Assembly: GCA_036514635.1 (NCBI GenBank)
Contig: DATBWU010000176.1
Span: 1-13,891 of the forward strand
Direction of reading: 5' to 3'
DNA: 13,891 bases
Source of the DNA: DASSFZ01 sp036514635
GTDB taxonomy: Bacteria; Chloroflexota; Anaerolineae; Fen-1058
Positions 1 to 6,486 of this stretch are shown in pieces. Below the pieces are notes generated by a model. It was not told the DNA's origin. It worked only from the letters and a program-made list of their open reading frames with translations, and searched no databases. The translations under genes were made by a program, and so were the position numbers. The first letter of the stretch is position 1. Each line of letters begins with the position of its first letter.

Positions 1-304
1 GGGGGGAGTGGGAGTAAGGGAGTTTTATCGTTGTCTCTAACACGGCCTGTGTCAGGGGCGGCGTGTTGTAGACGTGCCACTCGACGATTGGGTAACGCGA
101 CAGCGTGGCGATGTGACGCTCGCCGCTGCCTCTGGCCCACACGCGATGCAGGTCGAGCCGATCGGCGAGTTCCGCCACCACCCGCTCGTCGTCGGCTTCG
201 GTCAGGGCGACGACATCGGCGTCGACGTGCGCCAATACGGTCGAGATGGCGTCGATGCGATCTGCGCCTCCCAAGTAGAGATTGTAGGTGAGAACGCGAA
301 ACAT
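1..304 (-). CDS. Endonuclease/exonuclease/phosphatase family protein, N-terminal part (cut by window edge)
   Basis: The reading frame starts at an ATG at 304 and runs off the left edge, giving 101 visible residues. It begins MFRVLTYNLYLGG, the typical first strand of the EEP (DNase I-like) metal-dependent hydrolase fold, with the conserved Asn at residue 8. It continues through DADVVALTEADD, where the Glu takes the place of the family's catalytic metal-binding Glu, and then ATLSRYPI, matching the family's LSRfPI segment. The substrate cannot be told; members cleave nucleic acids, phosphoinositides or sphingolipids. It starts only 11 bp after the asparagine-synthetase-like gene ends, so it is probably co-transcribed, but a role in the peptide pathway is unproven. 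The last visible codons run into a CTCCC-rich short repeat at 4-23. Confidence 0.75.
   Translation of the reverse strand, partial: MFRVLTYNLYLGGADRIDAISTVLAHVDADVVALTEADDERVVAELADRLDLHRVWARGSGERHIATLSRYPIVEWHVYNTPPLTQAVLETTIKLPYSHSP
4..23. repeat. Short GGGAGT-type repeat at window edge
   Basis: GGGAGT occurs three times (4-9, 10-15, 18-23) inside the EEP coding frame. It resembles the other degenerate short tandem repeats found at gene borders in this window. Because the window ends here its full size is unknown. Confidence 0.4.
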
Positions 305-315
305 AGCACGACTAT

Positions 316-2154
316 TTATGCGGCAACAAACTCAGCGTGCCACAGTTGCGTCGTCAGCACGCCCATGAGCAGGCGAGAGGCATCTGCATGACCGGAGCGA
401 TGCGACTGGCGCAGTCGGGCGACTTCGGCTGCATCGAAATAACCGGCTTCGCTCAGCGCCGATGGGTGCAGGCAGTCCTCGGCCCAGGCCGGCAGGCGAT
501 CGGATCTCCACCACCCGGCGTGCGGCGCGGCGAGTCCACGCTTGGGCTGGCGCAAGACGGCCTCCGGCAATCGGTTTTTCATGCCAAGCCGCAACAGAAG
601 TTTGTTGCCGTTCGGGCTGAGTTTACAGTCGGGTGGCAGCGCGGCGCAGAATTCCCACAGATGATGATCGAGGAAAGGCGGGCGCGCTTCGATCGAGCTT
701 GCCATGCTCATGCGATCGACCTCGAAGTTGATGAAGTCGATCATGCGCGTTTGCGATTCGAGAAAGAGGAATTGATCGAGGGGGTGGAGCGCCACGAGCG
801 TGTTATCCGTGAACGGCGTGTACGGGCGAGCAAGAGGGAAGCGTAGCAGCCGGGCCAACTGATCGGGGCTGCCGACTTGCTGCCAGAGCGCGTAGCGCTG
901 CGCGGGATCGAGCGTGCCGTGCGCGATGACGCGGCGGGCAGCGGCCGAGGCGCGCAGCGGTGCGCGGGCGATCAGCGCACGCACCAGGCGAGGCAGTCGC
1001 AAGAGCGTGCGCGCGCGCCGATCGCCGTCGAACCAATGGTAGCCACCGAGCAGTTCGTCGGCGCCCTCGCCGGTCAGGATGACTTTGAACCCGGCCTCGT
1101 GGCAGGCGTTGTACAGCAGGTAGATCGGCACGCTGGTCGCCGAGCATTGCGGCTCTTCAAGGTGACGTACCACGTGCGGCAGGTGATCGAAATCGGTGGG
1201 CGAGAAGGTCAGCTCGTGGTGGTGACTGCCGAGGAAGCGGGCCGTGTCGCGAGCCAGCGCCGATTCGTCGTGCGACGCGGCGGTGAATCCGATGGTGAAC
1301 GTGTGGATGGGCTTCCCGCCGATCTCGGTGAGCAGCGCGGCGAGCGCGGCCGAATCGACTCCGCCGCTGAGCAGCGATCCGACCGGCACGTCGCTCAATC
1401 GCCAGGCGGCGACGGTCTCGCGCAGGTGGGCCACAAATTCCTCCGCTGCCTCGCGCGGATCGATCTGCCGATGTTGGCCGTCGGGCGGATAGGTCAAATG
1501 CCAGTACGGTCGCACCGTGATCTGGCCGCTCTCGACGACGAGCACGTGTGCCGCCGGAACTTTGTAAATGCTGTCGAAGGCGGTCAAGGGCGAGGGGACG
1601 AAACCCAATTCAAATAGCCGCCAGAGTGCTTCGCGGCTGGCCCGGACTGGCAGTTGTGGTAGCGCAACGAGGATCGGGCGGATTTCGGAGGCGAAGGCGA
1701 AGCAACCGCCACGCTCGGCGTAGTACAGTGGTTTGACGCCGAATCGATCGCGGGCCAGCAGCAATCGCCGGCGCGGCGCATCCCACAGCGCGAAGGCGAA
1801 CATGCCGCGCAGCCGCGCGACTGCATCGACGCCCCATTGCTCGTAGGCGTGGACGATCGTTTCGGTGTCGGTGCGTGTGGCGAAGTGATGCCCCGCCGCT
1901 TCGAGCGCGGCGCGCAGGTCGGGCGCGTTGTAGACCTCGCCGTTGTAGGCAAGCCACACGCTGCCGTCCTCGTTGCTCAACGGCTGGTGACCGCCTTCGA
2001 GATCGATGATGCTCAATCGGCGCGCGGCCAGGCCGATACTCTCGCCGACGAAGTAGCCGGCGTCGTCCGGCCCGCGATGCGCAAGTCGATCGGCCATGTG
2101 CTGAAGTTCGGATTGGGAGAGGGTAGGGGCGAGCAGACCGGCGATGCCGCACAT
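316..2154 (-). CDS. asnB: Glutamine-dependent asparagine synthetase-like amidotransferase (lasso C-type role possible)
   Basis: This 612-residue protein has the full two-domain architecture of class-B asparagine synthetases. The N-terminal glutaminase domain (about 1-210) begins MCGIAGLLAP with the nucleophilic Cys2 intact, plus RRLSIIDLEGGHQPL (45-59), NGEVYN (71-76) and ARDRFGVKPLYY (134-145). The synthetase domain carries the ATP-pyrophosphatase loop SGGVDS (263-268) and TGEGADELLGGY (361-372). In lasso peptide pathways the homologous C protein adenylates an acidic side chain and closes a macrolactam, but those cyclases usually lack the Cys nucleophile. This enzyme should still make ammonia from glutamine, so it could be an ordinary AsnB or an amide-forming tailoring enzyme. 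It sits 35 bp after the small nucleotidyltransferase gene, in the operon with the RRE and B2 genes. No clear ribosome binding site is seen; the 5' spacer is filled with a tandem repeat. Confidence 0.88.
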   Translation of the reverse strand: MCGIAGLLAPTLSQSELQHMADRLAHRGPDDAGYFVGESIGLAARRLSIIDLEGGHQPLSNEDGSVWLAYNGEVYNAPDLRAALEAAGHHFATRTDTETIVHAYEQWGVDAVARLRGMFAFALWDAPRRRLLLARDRFGVKPLYYAERGGCFAFASEIRPILVALPQLPVRASREALWRLFELGFVPSPLTAFDSIYKVPAAHVLVVESGQITVRPYWHLTYPPDGQHRQIDPREAAEEFVAHLRETVAAWRLSDVPVGSLLSGGVDSAALAALLTEIGGKPIHTFTIGFTAASHDESALARDTARFLGSHHHELTFSPTDFDHLPHVVRHLEEPQCSATSVPIYLLYNACHEAGFKVILTGEGADELLGGYHWFDGDRRARTLLRLPRLVRALIARAPLRASAAARRVIAHGTLDPAQRYALWQQVGSPDQLARLLRFPLARPYTPFTDNTLVALHPLDQFLFLESQTRMIDFINFEVDRMSMASSIEARPPFLDHHLWEFCAALPPDCKLSPNGNKLLLRLGMKNRLPEAVLRQPKRGLAAPHAGWWRSDRLPAWAEDCLHPSALSEAGYFDAAEVARLRQSHRSGHADASRLLMGVLTTQLWHAEFVAA

Positions 2155-2163
2155 GCATCAGAT

Positions 2164-2205
2164 GGGTGGTTGGTTAGTTGGGTGGTTGGTTAGTTGGATG
2201 GTTGG
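2164..2205. repeat. 16-bp tandem repeat between the nucleotidyltransferase and asnB genes
   Basis: The unit GGGTGGTTGGTTAGTT is present twice without mismatch (2164-2179 and 2180-2195), followed by a partial third copy (GGATGGTTGG). On the minus strand it encodes the last residues and the stop codon of the nucleotidyltransferase gene and fills the spacer before asnB. The same GGTTAGTT wording reappears at 8821-8897. Confidence 0.9.
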
Positions 2206-2888
2206 CTCGGCGGTCGATCAGGTGGGGGGCCGATTTCCAGTTTGCCCAGGTAGATCAGGGACTCCAGGTCTTCACTGTCCTCGGGGCTGTAGCGTGCGAC
2301 TGTCTTACGGATCGCGTTCAAGTCCTCTTCCGATGCCAAACCGAGCATGCGCGACAGGTCTGCCCAATCTTGGGTTCGTGTCGCTGACATTTTCATCAGA
2401 ACGAGATAGGGCAGAGCCAGCACGGGTAAGCCGGCGGCATCGAAACGAGGCTGCTCAAGCGCAGCCGCAAGCCACGGTTCATCCCCCAACAAGACGTCGA
2501 CTTCCACGCCCTCTGGCGAGCGCAAGATATAACCTGGCAGAGCGAGTTCTGAAACAACTGTGTAACCTGCGGCTTTCAAGCGCTGGATGACCTTATCGCC
2601 ATCGAGTCGCTCAACCAGAATGTCCAGGTCTTTCGTCATGCGTTCCGGCATATACGCACGTGTTGCAACACCGCCGACGACGACCCAGGGAATCCCGCTC
2701 AGAGTATCACGCAGATCGGGCCAGGGATTCATCGCTGTCCTCTGTCGAAGAAACTCCAGGCTGCTGCCGGTTCCCGGTTTCTGCCTGCGCAAGCCCATCT
2801 CAATCAGAATCCGCCGTTTCTGGCGCGGCGTCAGATTGCCATCGGGCGCGATCTTGGCAATGGCGGGCGGCACCGGTGAATGGCTCAT
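2190..2888 (-). CDS. Small nucleotidyltransferase-fold protein (MNT/AbiEii-like)
   Basis: This 232-residue protein has the nucleotidyltransferase signature VVVGGVATRAY (69-79) followed by TKDLDILV (85-92). The Gly-Gly pair and the D-x-D metal site are those of minimal, AbiEii-like or DUF6036-like nucleotidyltransferases. Such enzymes transfer NMP groups to proteins, RNA or small molecules; the substrate here is unknown. The first 55 residues are basic and outside the recognisable domain. Its ATG overlaps the stop of the B2 gene (ATGA), so the two are translationally coupled and the protein probably belongs to the peptide pathway. The C-terminal tail (PPPDRPPSQPSN) and the TAA stop are produced by the tandem repeat at 2164-2205, suggesting that repeat expansion reshaped the end. 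A toxin-antitoxin-type role is possible but no partner gene is present. Confidence 0.75.
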   Translation of the reverse strand: MSHSPVPPAIAKIAPDGNLTPRQKRRILIEMGLRRQKPGTGSSLEFLRQRTAMNPWPDLRDTLSGIPWVVVGGVATRAYMPERMTKDLDILVERLDGDKVIQRLKAAGYTVVSELALPGYILRSPEGVEVDVLLGDEPWLAAALEQPRFDAAGLPVLALPYLVLMKMSATRTQDWADLSRMLGLASEEDLNAIRKTVARYSPEDSEDLESLIYLGKLEIGPPPDRPPSQPSN

Positions 2889-3364
2889 GGATTGATCTTA
2901 CCATCATCTTGCGGAAAGGACAGCATCGCCGTAAAGTTGCGCCAATTCTCGCCGCGCTCGTGGTACACCTGGTCGTTCAGCGTCAGCCAGGCGTGGCCGG
3001 TGACATCTCGATCGGGTTTGCCGTCGACGAACTTCGCGCCGAAGTGCAGCACCACCGGCACACCCGCCCGGCGCAAGAAGTGATAGCGCGTGAGCGAGCG
3101 CCGCAGGCACAGGCCAAGCGGCGAACGTCGATCGAGCAGCGCGGCCAGATCGGCCAGCCGGCGAATGGCCTGCTCCCGCACAGTCGGCGCGACCGGTGCG
3201 GGCGTCAGGCTCTGCAACGCCGCCGGCAGCGGCGCTTTCAACGCGGCTGGAAGGCCGTGTTCGAACGAGCGCATCTCGCGAAAGAGCACGCGCTGCTGGC
3301 GACTGATGATCAGGCCGGGCAGTGTAATCAGTGCCAGGCCGATGTGCCGCAAGCGCGTGATCAC
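2885..3364 (-). CDS. Lasso-type B2 protein: transglutaminase-like leader peptidase
   Basis: This 159-residue protein matches the 'lasso peptide biosynthesis B2' family, cysteine proteases that remove the leader from RiPP precursors. The conserved block reads SPLGLCLRRSLTRYHFLRRAG (81-101), with Cys86 as the expected nucleophile, then VVLHFGAKF (104-112) and GHAWLTLND (123-131) with His124 and a nearby Asp131 as the likely triad partners. The N-terminal 60 residues have a hydrophobic stretch (IGLALITLPGLII) followed by basic residues and may hold the protein near the membrane. The start is GTG, overlapping the PqqD-like gene's TGA as GTGA; the end overlaps the next gene as ATGA. This tight coupling, with the RRE partner directly upstream, is the normal B1-B2 arrangement of split lasso systems. 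Confidence 0.87.
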   Translation of the reverse strand: MITRLRHIGLALITLPGLIISRQQRVLFREMRSFEHGLPAALKAPLPAALQSLTPAPVAPTVREQAIRRLADLAALLDRRSPLGLCLRRSLTRYHFLRRAGVPVVLHFGAKFVDGKPDRDVTGHAWLTLNDQVYHERGENWRNFTAMLSFPQDDGKINP

Positions 3365-3768
3365 TTCACAATGTCCACCAGCCGGTCGGCGACCATCTTC
3401 CCGGCCAGCTCGAGCAAGTCGCCGACGACGACCGATACGTCCACTTGATACTTGTCACCGATGGACCTGGCATACGCGCGCAGATCGTCGATCACGGGCC
3501 GGGCTTCCTCTCCGTAGTCGCGGGTCACTTCGTCGGCCACGCGCTTCACGCCATCGACTGCCGATCGAACGATGCGGTTGTTCTTCTCGGCGAGCGCGGC
3601 GGCGTGCTGCCCGATCGACTGTTGCCCGTCGAGCCTCTCCCAGAATTCGGTCCCAACTTTGTTGAGCGAGAAATAGGTGCCGGTGTCCATGCGAATCAAG
3701 ATCGCTTCACCGGCGACGTTTTGAAAGGTAACGTTGTCGGAGCGTTTCAGTCGGGTCGTCGCGTCCAA
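3361..3768 (-). CDS. PqqD-like RiPP recognition element (lasso B1-type), with an internal insertion
   Basis: This 135-residue protein begins as a PqqD-fold RRE: NVTFQNVAGEAILIRMDTG (12-30), TYFSLNKVGTEFWERLDG (31-48) and the first helix SIGQHAAALAEKNN. RREs bind leader peptides and deliver them to the B2 protease and other enzymes. Family members are usually about 85-95 residues. Here roughly 43 charged residues (about 65-107) split the C-terminal helices before the final VDVSVVVGDLLELAGKMVADRLVDIV. The start is TTG, chosen because GAGGA stands 5 nt upstream and no ATG in frame fits. The gene is divergent from the HPr-kinase-like gene, with 32 bp between starts, and overlaps the B2 gene by 4 bp. 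Confidence 0.85.
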   Translation of the reverse strand: MDATTRLKRSDNVTFQNVAGEAILIRMDTGTYFSLNKVGTEFWERLDGQQSIGQHAAALAEKNNRIVRSAVDGVKRVADEVTRDYGEEARPVIDDLRAYARSIGDKYQVDVSVVVGDLLELAGKMVADRLVDIVK

Positions 3769-3786
3769 GAAGGTCCTCGCGTGAGG

Positions 3787-3792
3787 TATACT
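3787..3792 (+). promoter_or_regulatory. Possible -10 element for a leaderless hprK-like transcript
   Basis: TATACT ends 8 bp before the ATG at 3801, which would place transcription start at or next to the start codon. The -35 region is poor (TCCAAG at 17-bp spacing). GTATAC is a palindrome and may also serve the divergent PqqD-like gene. Weak evidence. Confidence 0.3.
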
Positions 3793-3800
3793 TGCGCCTG

Positions 3801-4835
3801 ATGCGCTGGAATTTTCACGGTCTGATCATCGAAGGTACGAGCAATAACGCGGCGCTGAGCGATCGCTGGCGGCAGGCGTTCGCATCGCTAATGTCAAGCG
3901 AAGCCGATCCCGATTTGTCGCTTGCATTGGATGTCGTCTCCGATGTTCCGGCACGCCCGGCGGGTGAACCGCAGTATCGGCAAGGCGATCTCCTGGAATA
4001 CTCTCTCGATGCTCGTGTCGCGGTTGCTCACTTTCCACGCTTCGGCCAGTTGCGTCTCGATCTGGCGAACGGCGCGACTGAGGGCCAGATCACTCCGGCA
4101 ACATTGACGACTTACGGCGTGTTTGAAGACCTGATCGCCATTGGCCTGTCACCGCATCTGCGTCGGCGCGGGCTATTTCTGATTCATGCGTTTGGGGCCG
4201 CGACCCCTCACACCGGACGCCGGAACATGAACGTTCCGGCTGAGGGCATGAAGCCCGGTAAACCGGGCTTGCCGAACAGCGGTCGGCTTCAGCCCGGAGT
4301 TGAAACTCCGGGCACTGCCCTGCTCGTCGGTGGGATCGGATCGGGCAAGACGACGACCGGCATGTCACTGCTCAACGCCGGCTGGAAGTTACTGTCGAAC
4401 GATTCGCCGGTCCTCACGGCCTCGACGGAGGTGCTGAGTTATCCGGGCCTGCTTGCGGCTTACCCCGATACGCTGGCTCGCTTTGAAGCCACTGCCGATG
4501 CCGCCCGCGCCGCACCGGGCGTCGAAGGCCGCCAGAAGTTGACCATCGCCGCGGAGTCGATCTGGCCGAACGTGTGGATCGACCGCGCGCCGGCACGCGC
4601 GATCTTCTTCCCGCAGATCGAATCGCGGCCCGATCACGCCGTCGAGCGCCTCACCCCTCCCGAGGTGCTTCGCCGTCTCTTACCGCACGCCGTCGAGCAA
4701 TGGGATCGTGACCTGATCCCGGAGCATCTGCGCGTGCTGCGCCTGCTCGTCGAGGCCGCGCCGGCCTATCTGCTTCGGCTGGGACCGGATATCCTTTCCA
4801 TACCGGCGCACGTTGAAAGCGCGATGCGTGAATAG
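3801..4835 (+). CDS. HPr kinase-like protein, candidate peptide kinase, with in-frame palindromic insertion
   Basis: This is the only plus-strand gene, 344 residues from the ATG at 3801 (a TTG 9 bp upstream is less likely). It has the HprK-like C-terminal kinase fold: GLFLIHAFGAA (124-134), Walker A LLVGGIGSGKTTTG (174-187), LLNAGWKLLSNDSPVL (190-205), where SND replaces the more common SDD, and later RAIFFPQI. Homologues in lasso clusters such as paeninodin phosphorylate a Ser of the precursor, so a Ser in the short FSSH tail of the peptide at 10581 is a candidate target (inference). Residues about 137-171, just before the P-loop, are encoded by three consecutive DNA hairpins (4219-4313) and read as low-complexity Gly/Pro sequence; most relatives have a short loop here. 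The gene is divergent from the RRE gene and convergent with the radical SAM gene. Confidence 0.8.
   Translation: MRWNFHGLIIEGTSNNAALSDRWRQAFASLMSSEADPDLSLALDVVSDVPARPAGEPQYRQGDLLEYSLDARVAVAHFPRFGQLRLDLANGATEGQITPATLTTYGVFEDLIAIGLSPHLRRRGLFLIHAFGAATPHTGRRNMNVPAEGMKPGKPGLPNSGRLQPGVETPGTALLVGGIGSGKTTTGMSLLNAGWKLLSNDSPVLTASTEVLSYPGLLAAYPDTLARFEATADAARAAPGVEGRQKLTIAAESIWPNVWIDRAPARAIFFPQIESRPDHAVERLTPPEVLRRLLPHAVEQWDRDLIPEHLRVLRLLVEAAPAYLLRLGPDILSIPAHVESAMRE
4219..4313. repeat. Three-hairpin palindromic element inserted in frame in the kinase gene
   Basis: Three perfect hairpins follow each other. The first is GCCGGAAC/GTTCCGGC (4219-4226 with 4233-4240). The second is AAGCCCGGT/ACCGGGCTT (4251-4259 with 4262-4270). 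The third is GCCCGGAGT/ACTCCGGGC around TGAA (4292-4300 with 4305-4313). This looks like a mobile, REP-like palindromic element tolerated because it keeps the reading frame. Confidence 0.8.
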
Positions 4836-4863
4836 TTTACGTTTTACTCTTCACGTTTCACTC
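4836..4863. repeat. Four tandem heptamers between convergent genes
   Basis: The plus strand reads TTTACGT, TTTACTC, TTCACGT, TTCACTC: four units in exact 7-bp phase. The array begins right after the kinase stop codon and runs into the end of the convergent radical SAM gene, whose TGA stop (4851-4853) lies inside it. No clear intrinsic terminator was seen here. Confidence 0.85.
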
Positions 4864-6347
4864 GATGACAAAACCTCCGCCGCCGGCCCCTTGTGCGTGA
4901 TCGGATTGAACTCGACCAGCCGCCGTGTCACTCGTTCGAGCAACCCGCGCAGCGGCGAGCGCGCGATCGCCCGCTTGAGCGCGCCTTCCCAATAATGCTT
5001 GAAGTAGCGATGCCGCCAGCGCCAGCGCAGCAGCGCGTAGTAGGGCTTGAGAATCCAGTGACCCTTTGAGCGCCCCACGAACAGGATGTCGTTGATCTCG
5101 CTCAATACCTGCGCTTCGGCGTCGCTGACCCACGGCGTGTTGCCGCGATTGAGGTCCATGTCGCACCAGCCTTCTTGATTGGGCGGCGGCACGTAACCCT
5201 GCGCCAGCGCCTGCGGCCACAGCGGCGTGCCGGGGTAGGGCATGTAGATGCACACCGAGCAGCGCGCTTTCTCGCTGATGTCACACAGCTGCTCGATCAA
5301 GTCCAGCGTGATCTTCGTGTCTTCGGGCGCCTCGTCCGGCAAGCCGATGATGAACGACAGATTCGCTTCGATGCTCGGCGCGTGCTCGGCCAGGTTGCGC
5401 ACCCCCCATTCGATCTGCCACGCCTTCTGGTCTTTGTGCATGTTATCCAGCACCGCCTGCGACCCCGACTCGGCCCCAATGTTCACCCACTGGCAACCGG
5501 TGTCGCGCATCCACGTGACGAATTCCGGCGAGAGCAACTGCACACGCACCTGGCCGCTCCACGGCATGCCGACCTTTTCGACCAGCCGCTGCATCGGCTT
5601 GATGCGGCCAAACAGATAATCGTCGGCGTAATCGACCGCGTCGATGTGGTAGTTGTCCTTGAGCCACTGAATCTGATCGAGGATGAACGCATCGGAGTGC
5701 TGTCGCCACGTCCGCTTCATCACAACTTCGTTGTAACAGAAGCCGCAGCGGAACGGGCAGCCGCGCGAGATGTAGACCGGGATGGCCCGTCGATACGGCC
5801 CGCTGGGGATGAGGTAACGCTCGACGGGGATCATGTCCCAACGCGGGCGAAAACGATCGAGGTCTTGGATGAATGGTCGCTCGTGATGGAAGACGGGCGT
5901 GCCATCCACATCCTTATACGCCAACCCGGCGGCACCTTGCCAGAAGCGCGGCCGGTCGTCGGCGAGCATCTGCGCCAGTTCCTGCGCGGTTTCCTCGCCC
6001 TCGTTGACGACGACGAAATCAACGTAGTCTTCCCTCAACACGTCGAGCGGCATGATCGTGGCGTGGACGCCGCCCCACACGACCGGGATGCCGAGCGCGT
6101 GGACTTTCTTCGACGCCTCGATCGTCGGTCGCAATTGCGGGCCGGTGATCGTGCTGAAGCCGACGAACAGCGGGCGCTCGGCTTCAACCTGCCGCACGAA
6201 TGGCTCGACGAATTCCTCGGTCTCGTGGAACAGCCTGACTTTGAATCCGGCCTGCACCAGCGCATCGGCGACGTACATGATGCCGAAGGGTGGATACATG
6301 TCGCGATGGTTTCGGAAGTTGACCAGATAGATTGTTTCGCCGCTCAT
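4851..6347 (-). CDS. B12-binding-domain radical SAM enzyme
   Basis: This 498-residue protein has a Rossmann-like cobalamin-binding-type domain at about 1-150 (MYVADALVQAGFKVRLF, FVGFSTITGP, VVWGGVHAT, VNEGEET). A radical SAM barrel follows, with ISRGCPFRCGFCYN; the 4Fe-4S ligands are Cys197, Cys201 and Cys204 in the classic CxxxCxxC spacing. IGAESGSQAVLDNM and SFIIGLPDEAPEDT are typical later barrel segments. Family members methylate or rearrange unactivated carbons in natural products, and some act on peptides. The start is supported by a G-rich ribosome binding site (AGGGGGGACA before the ATG). It follows the FGE-like gene on the same strand across 120 bp of heptamer repeats and converges with the kinase gene. 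The substrate cannot be read from sequence; it may act on the small precursor peptide or on another metabolite. Confidence 0.87.
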   Translation of the reverse strand: MSGETIYLVNFRNHRDMYPPFGIMYVADALVQAGFKVRLFHETEEFVEPFVRQVEAERPLFVGFSTITGPQLRPTIEASKKVHALGIPVVWGGVHATIMPLDVLREDYVDFVVVNEGEETAQELAQMLADDRPRFWQGAAGLAYKDVDGTPVFHHERPFIQDLDRFRPRWDMIPVERYLIPSGPYRRAIPVYISRGCPFRCGFCYNEVVMKRTWRQHSDAFILDQIQWLKDNYHIDAVDYADDYLFGRIKPMQRLVEKVGMPWSGQVRVQLLSPEFVTWMRDTGCQWVNIGAESGSQAVLDNMHKDQKAWQIEWGVRNLAEHAPSIEANLSFIIGLPDEAPEDTKITLDLIEQLCDISEKARCSVCIYMPYPGTPLWPQALAQGYVPPPNQEGWCDMDLNRGNTPWVSDAEAQVLSEINDILFVGRSKGHWILKPYYALLRWRWRHRYFKHYWEGALKRAIARSPLRGLLERVTRRLVEFNPITHKGPAAEVLSSSET

Positions 6348-6362
6348 TGTCCCCCCTGGCGG

Positions 6363-6486
6363 AGTGAACAGTCATCAGTGGGCCAGTGATCAGTGGGTCA
6401 GTAATCAGTGGTCGGTGATCACTGTTTACTGCTCACTGCTCACTGTTCACTGTTCACTGTCCACTGTCTACTGCTCACTGATCACT
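6363..6486. repeat. Two opposed heptamer arrays forming a large inverted structure
   Basis: The left arm (6363-6420) is eight units of the form AGTGATC, two of them 8 bp long. The right arm (6421-6486) is nine units of the form ACTGNNN in perfect 7-bp phase (ACTGTTT, ACTGCTC, ACTGCTC, ACTGTTC and so on) plus a remnant. The arms are reverse complements of the same consensus and meet at the palindrome GTGATCAC (6415-6422). It fills the gap between the radical SAM and FGE-like genes and overlaps the FGE-like stop codon. It could form an extended stem and act as a terminator or mRNA processing site. Confidence 0.88.

Noticed and set aside
4219..4313. Transcription terminators inside the kinase gene
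   Set aside because: The hairpins lack T-runs and lie within an uninterrupted reading frame with the kinase P-loop directly after.
6363..6486. CRISPR array
   Set aside because: Units are 7-8 bp without spacers and switch orientation in the middle; there are no cas genes.
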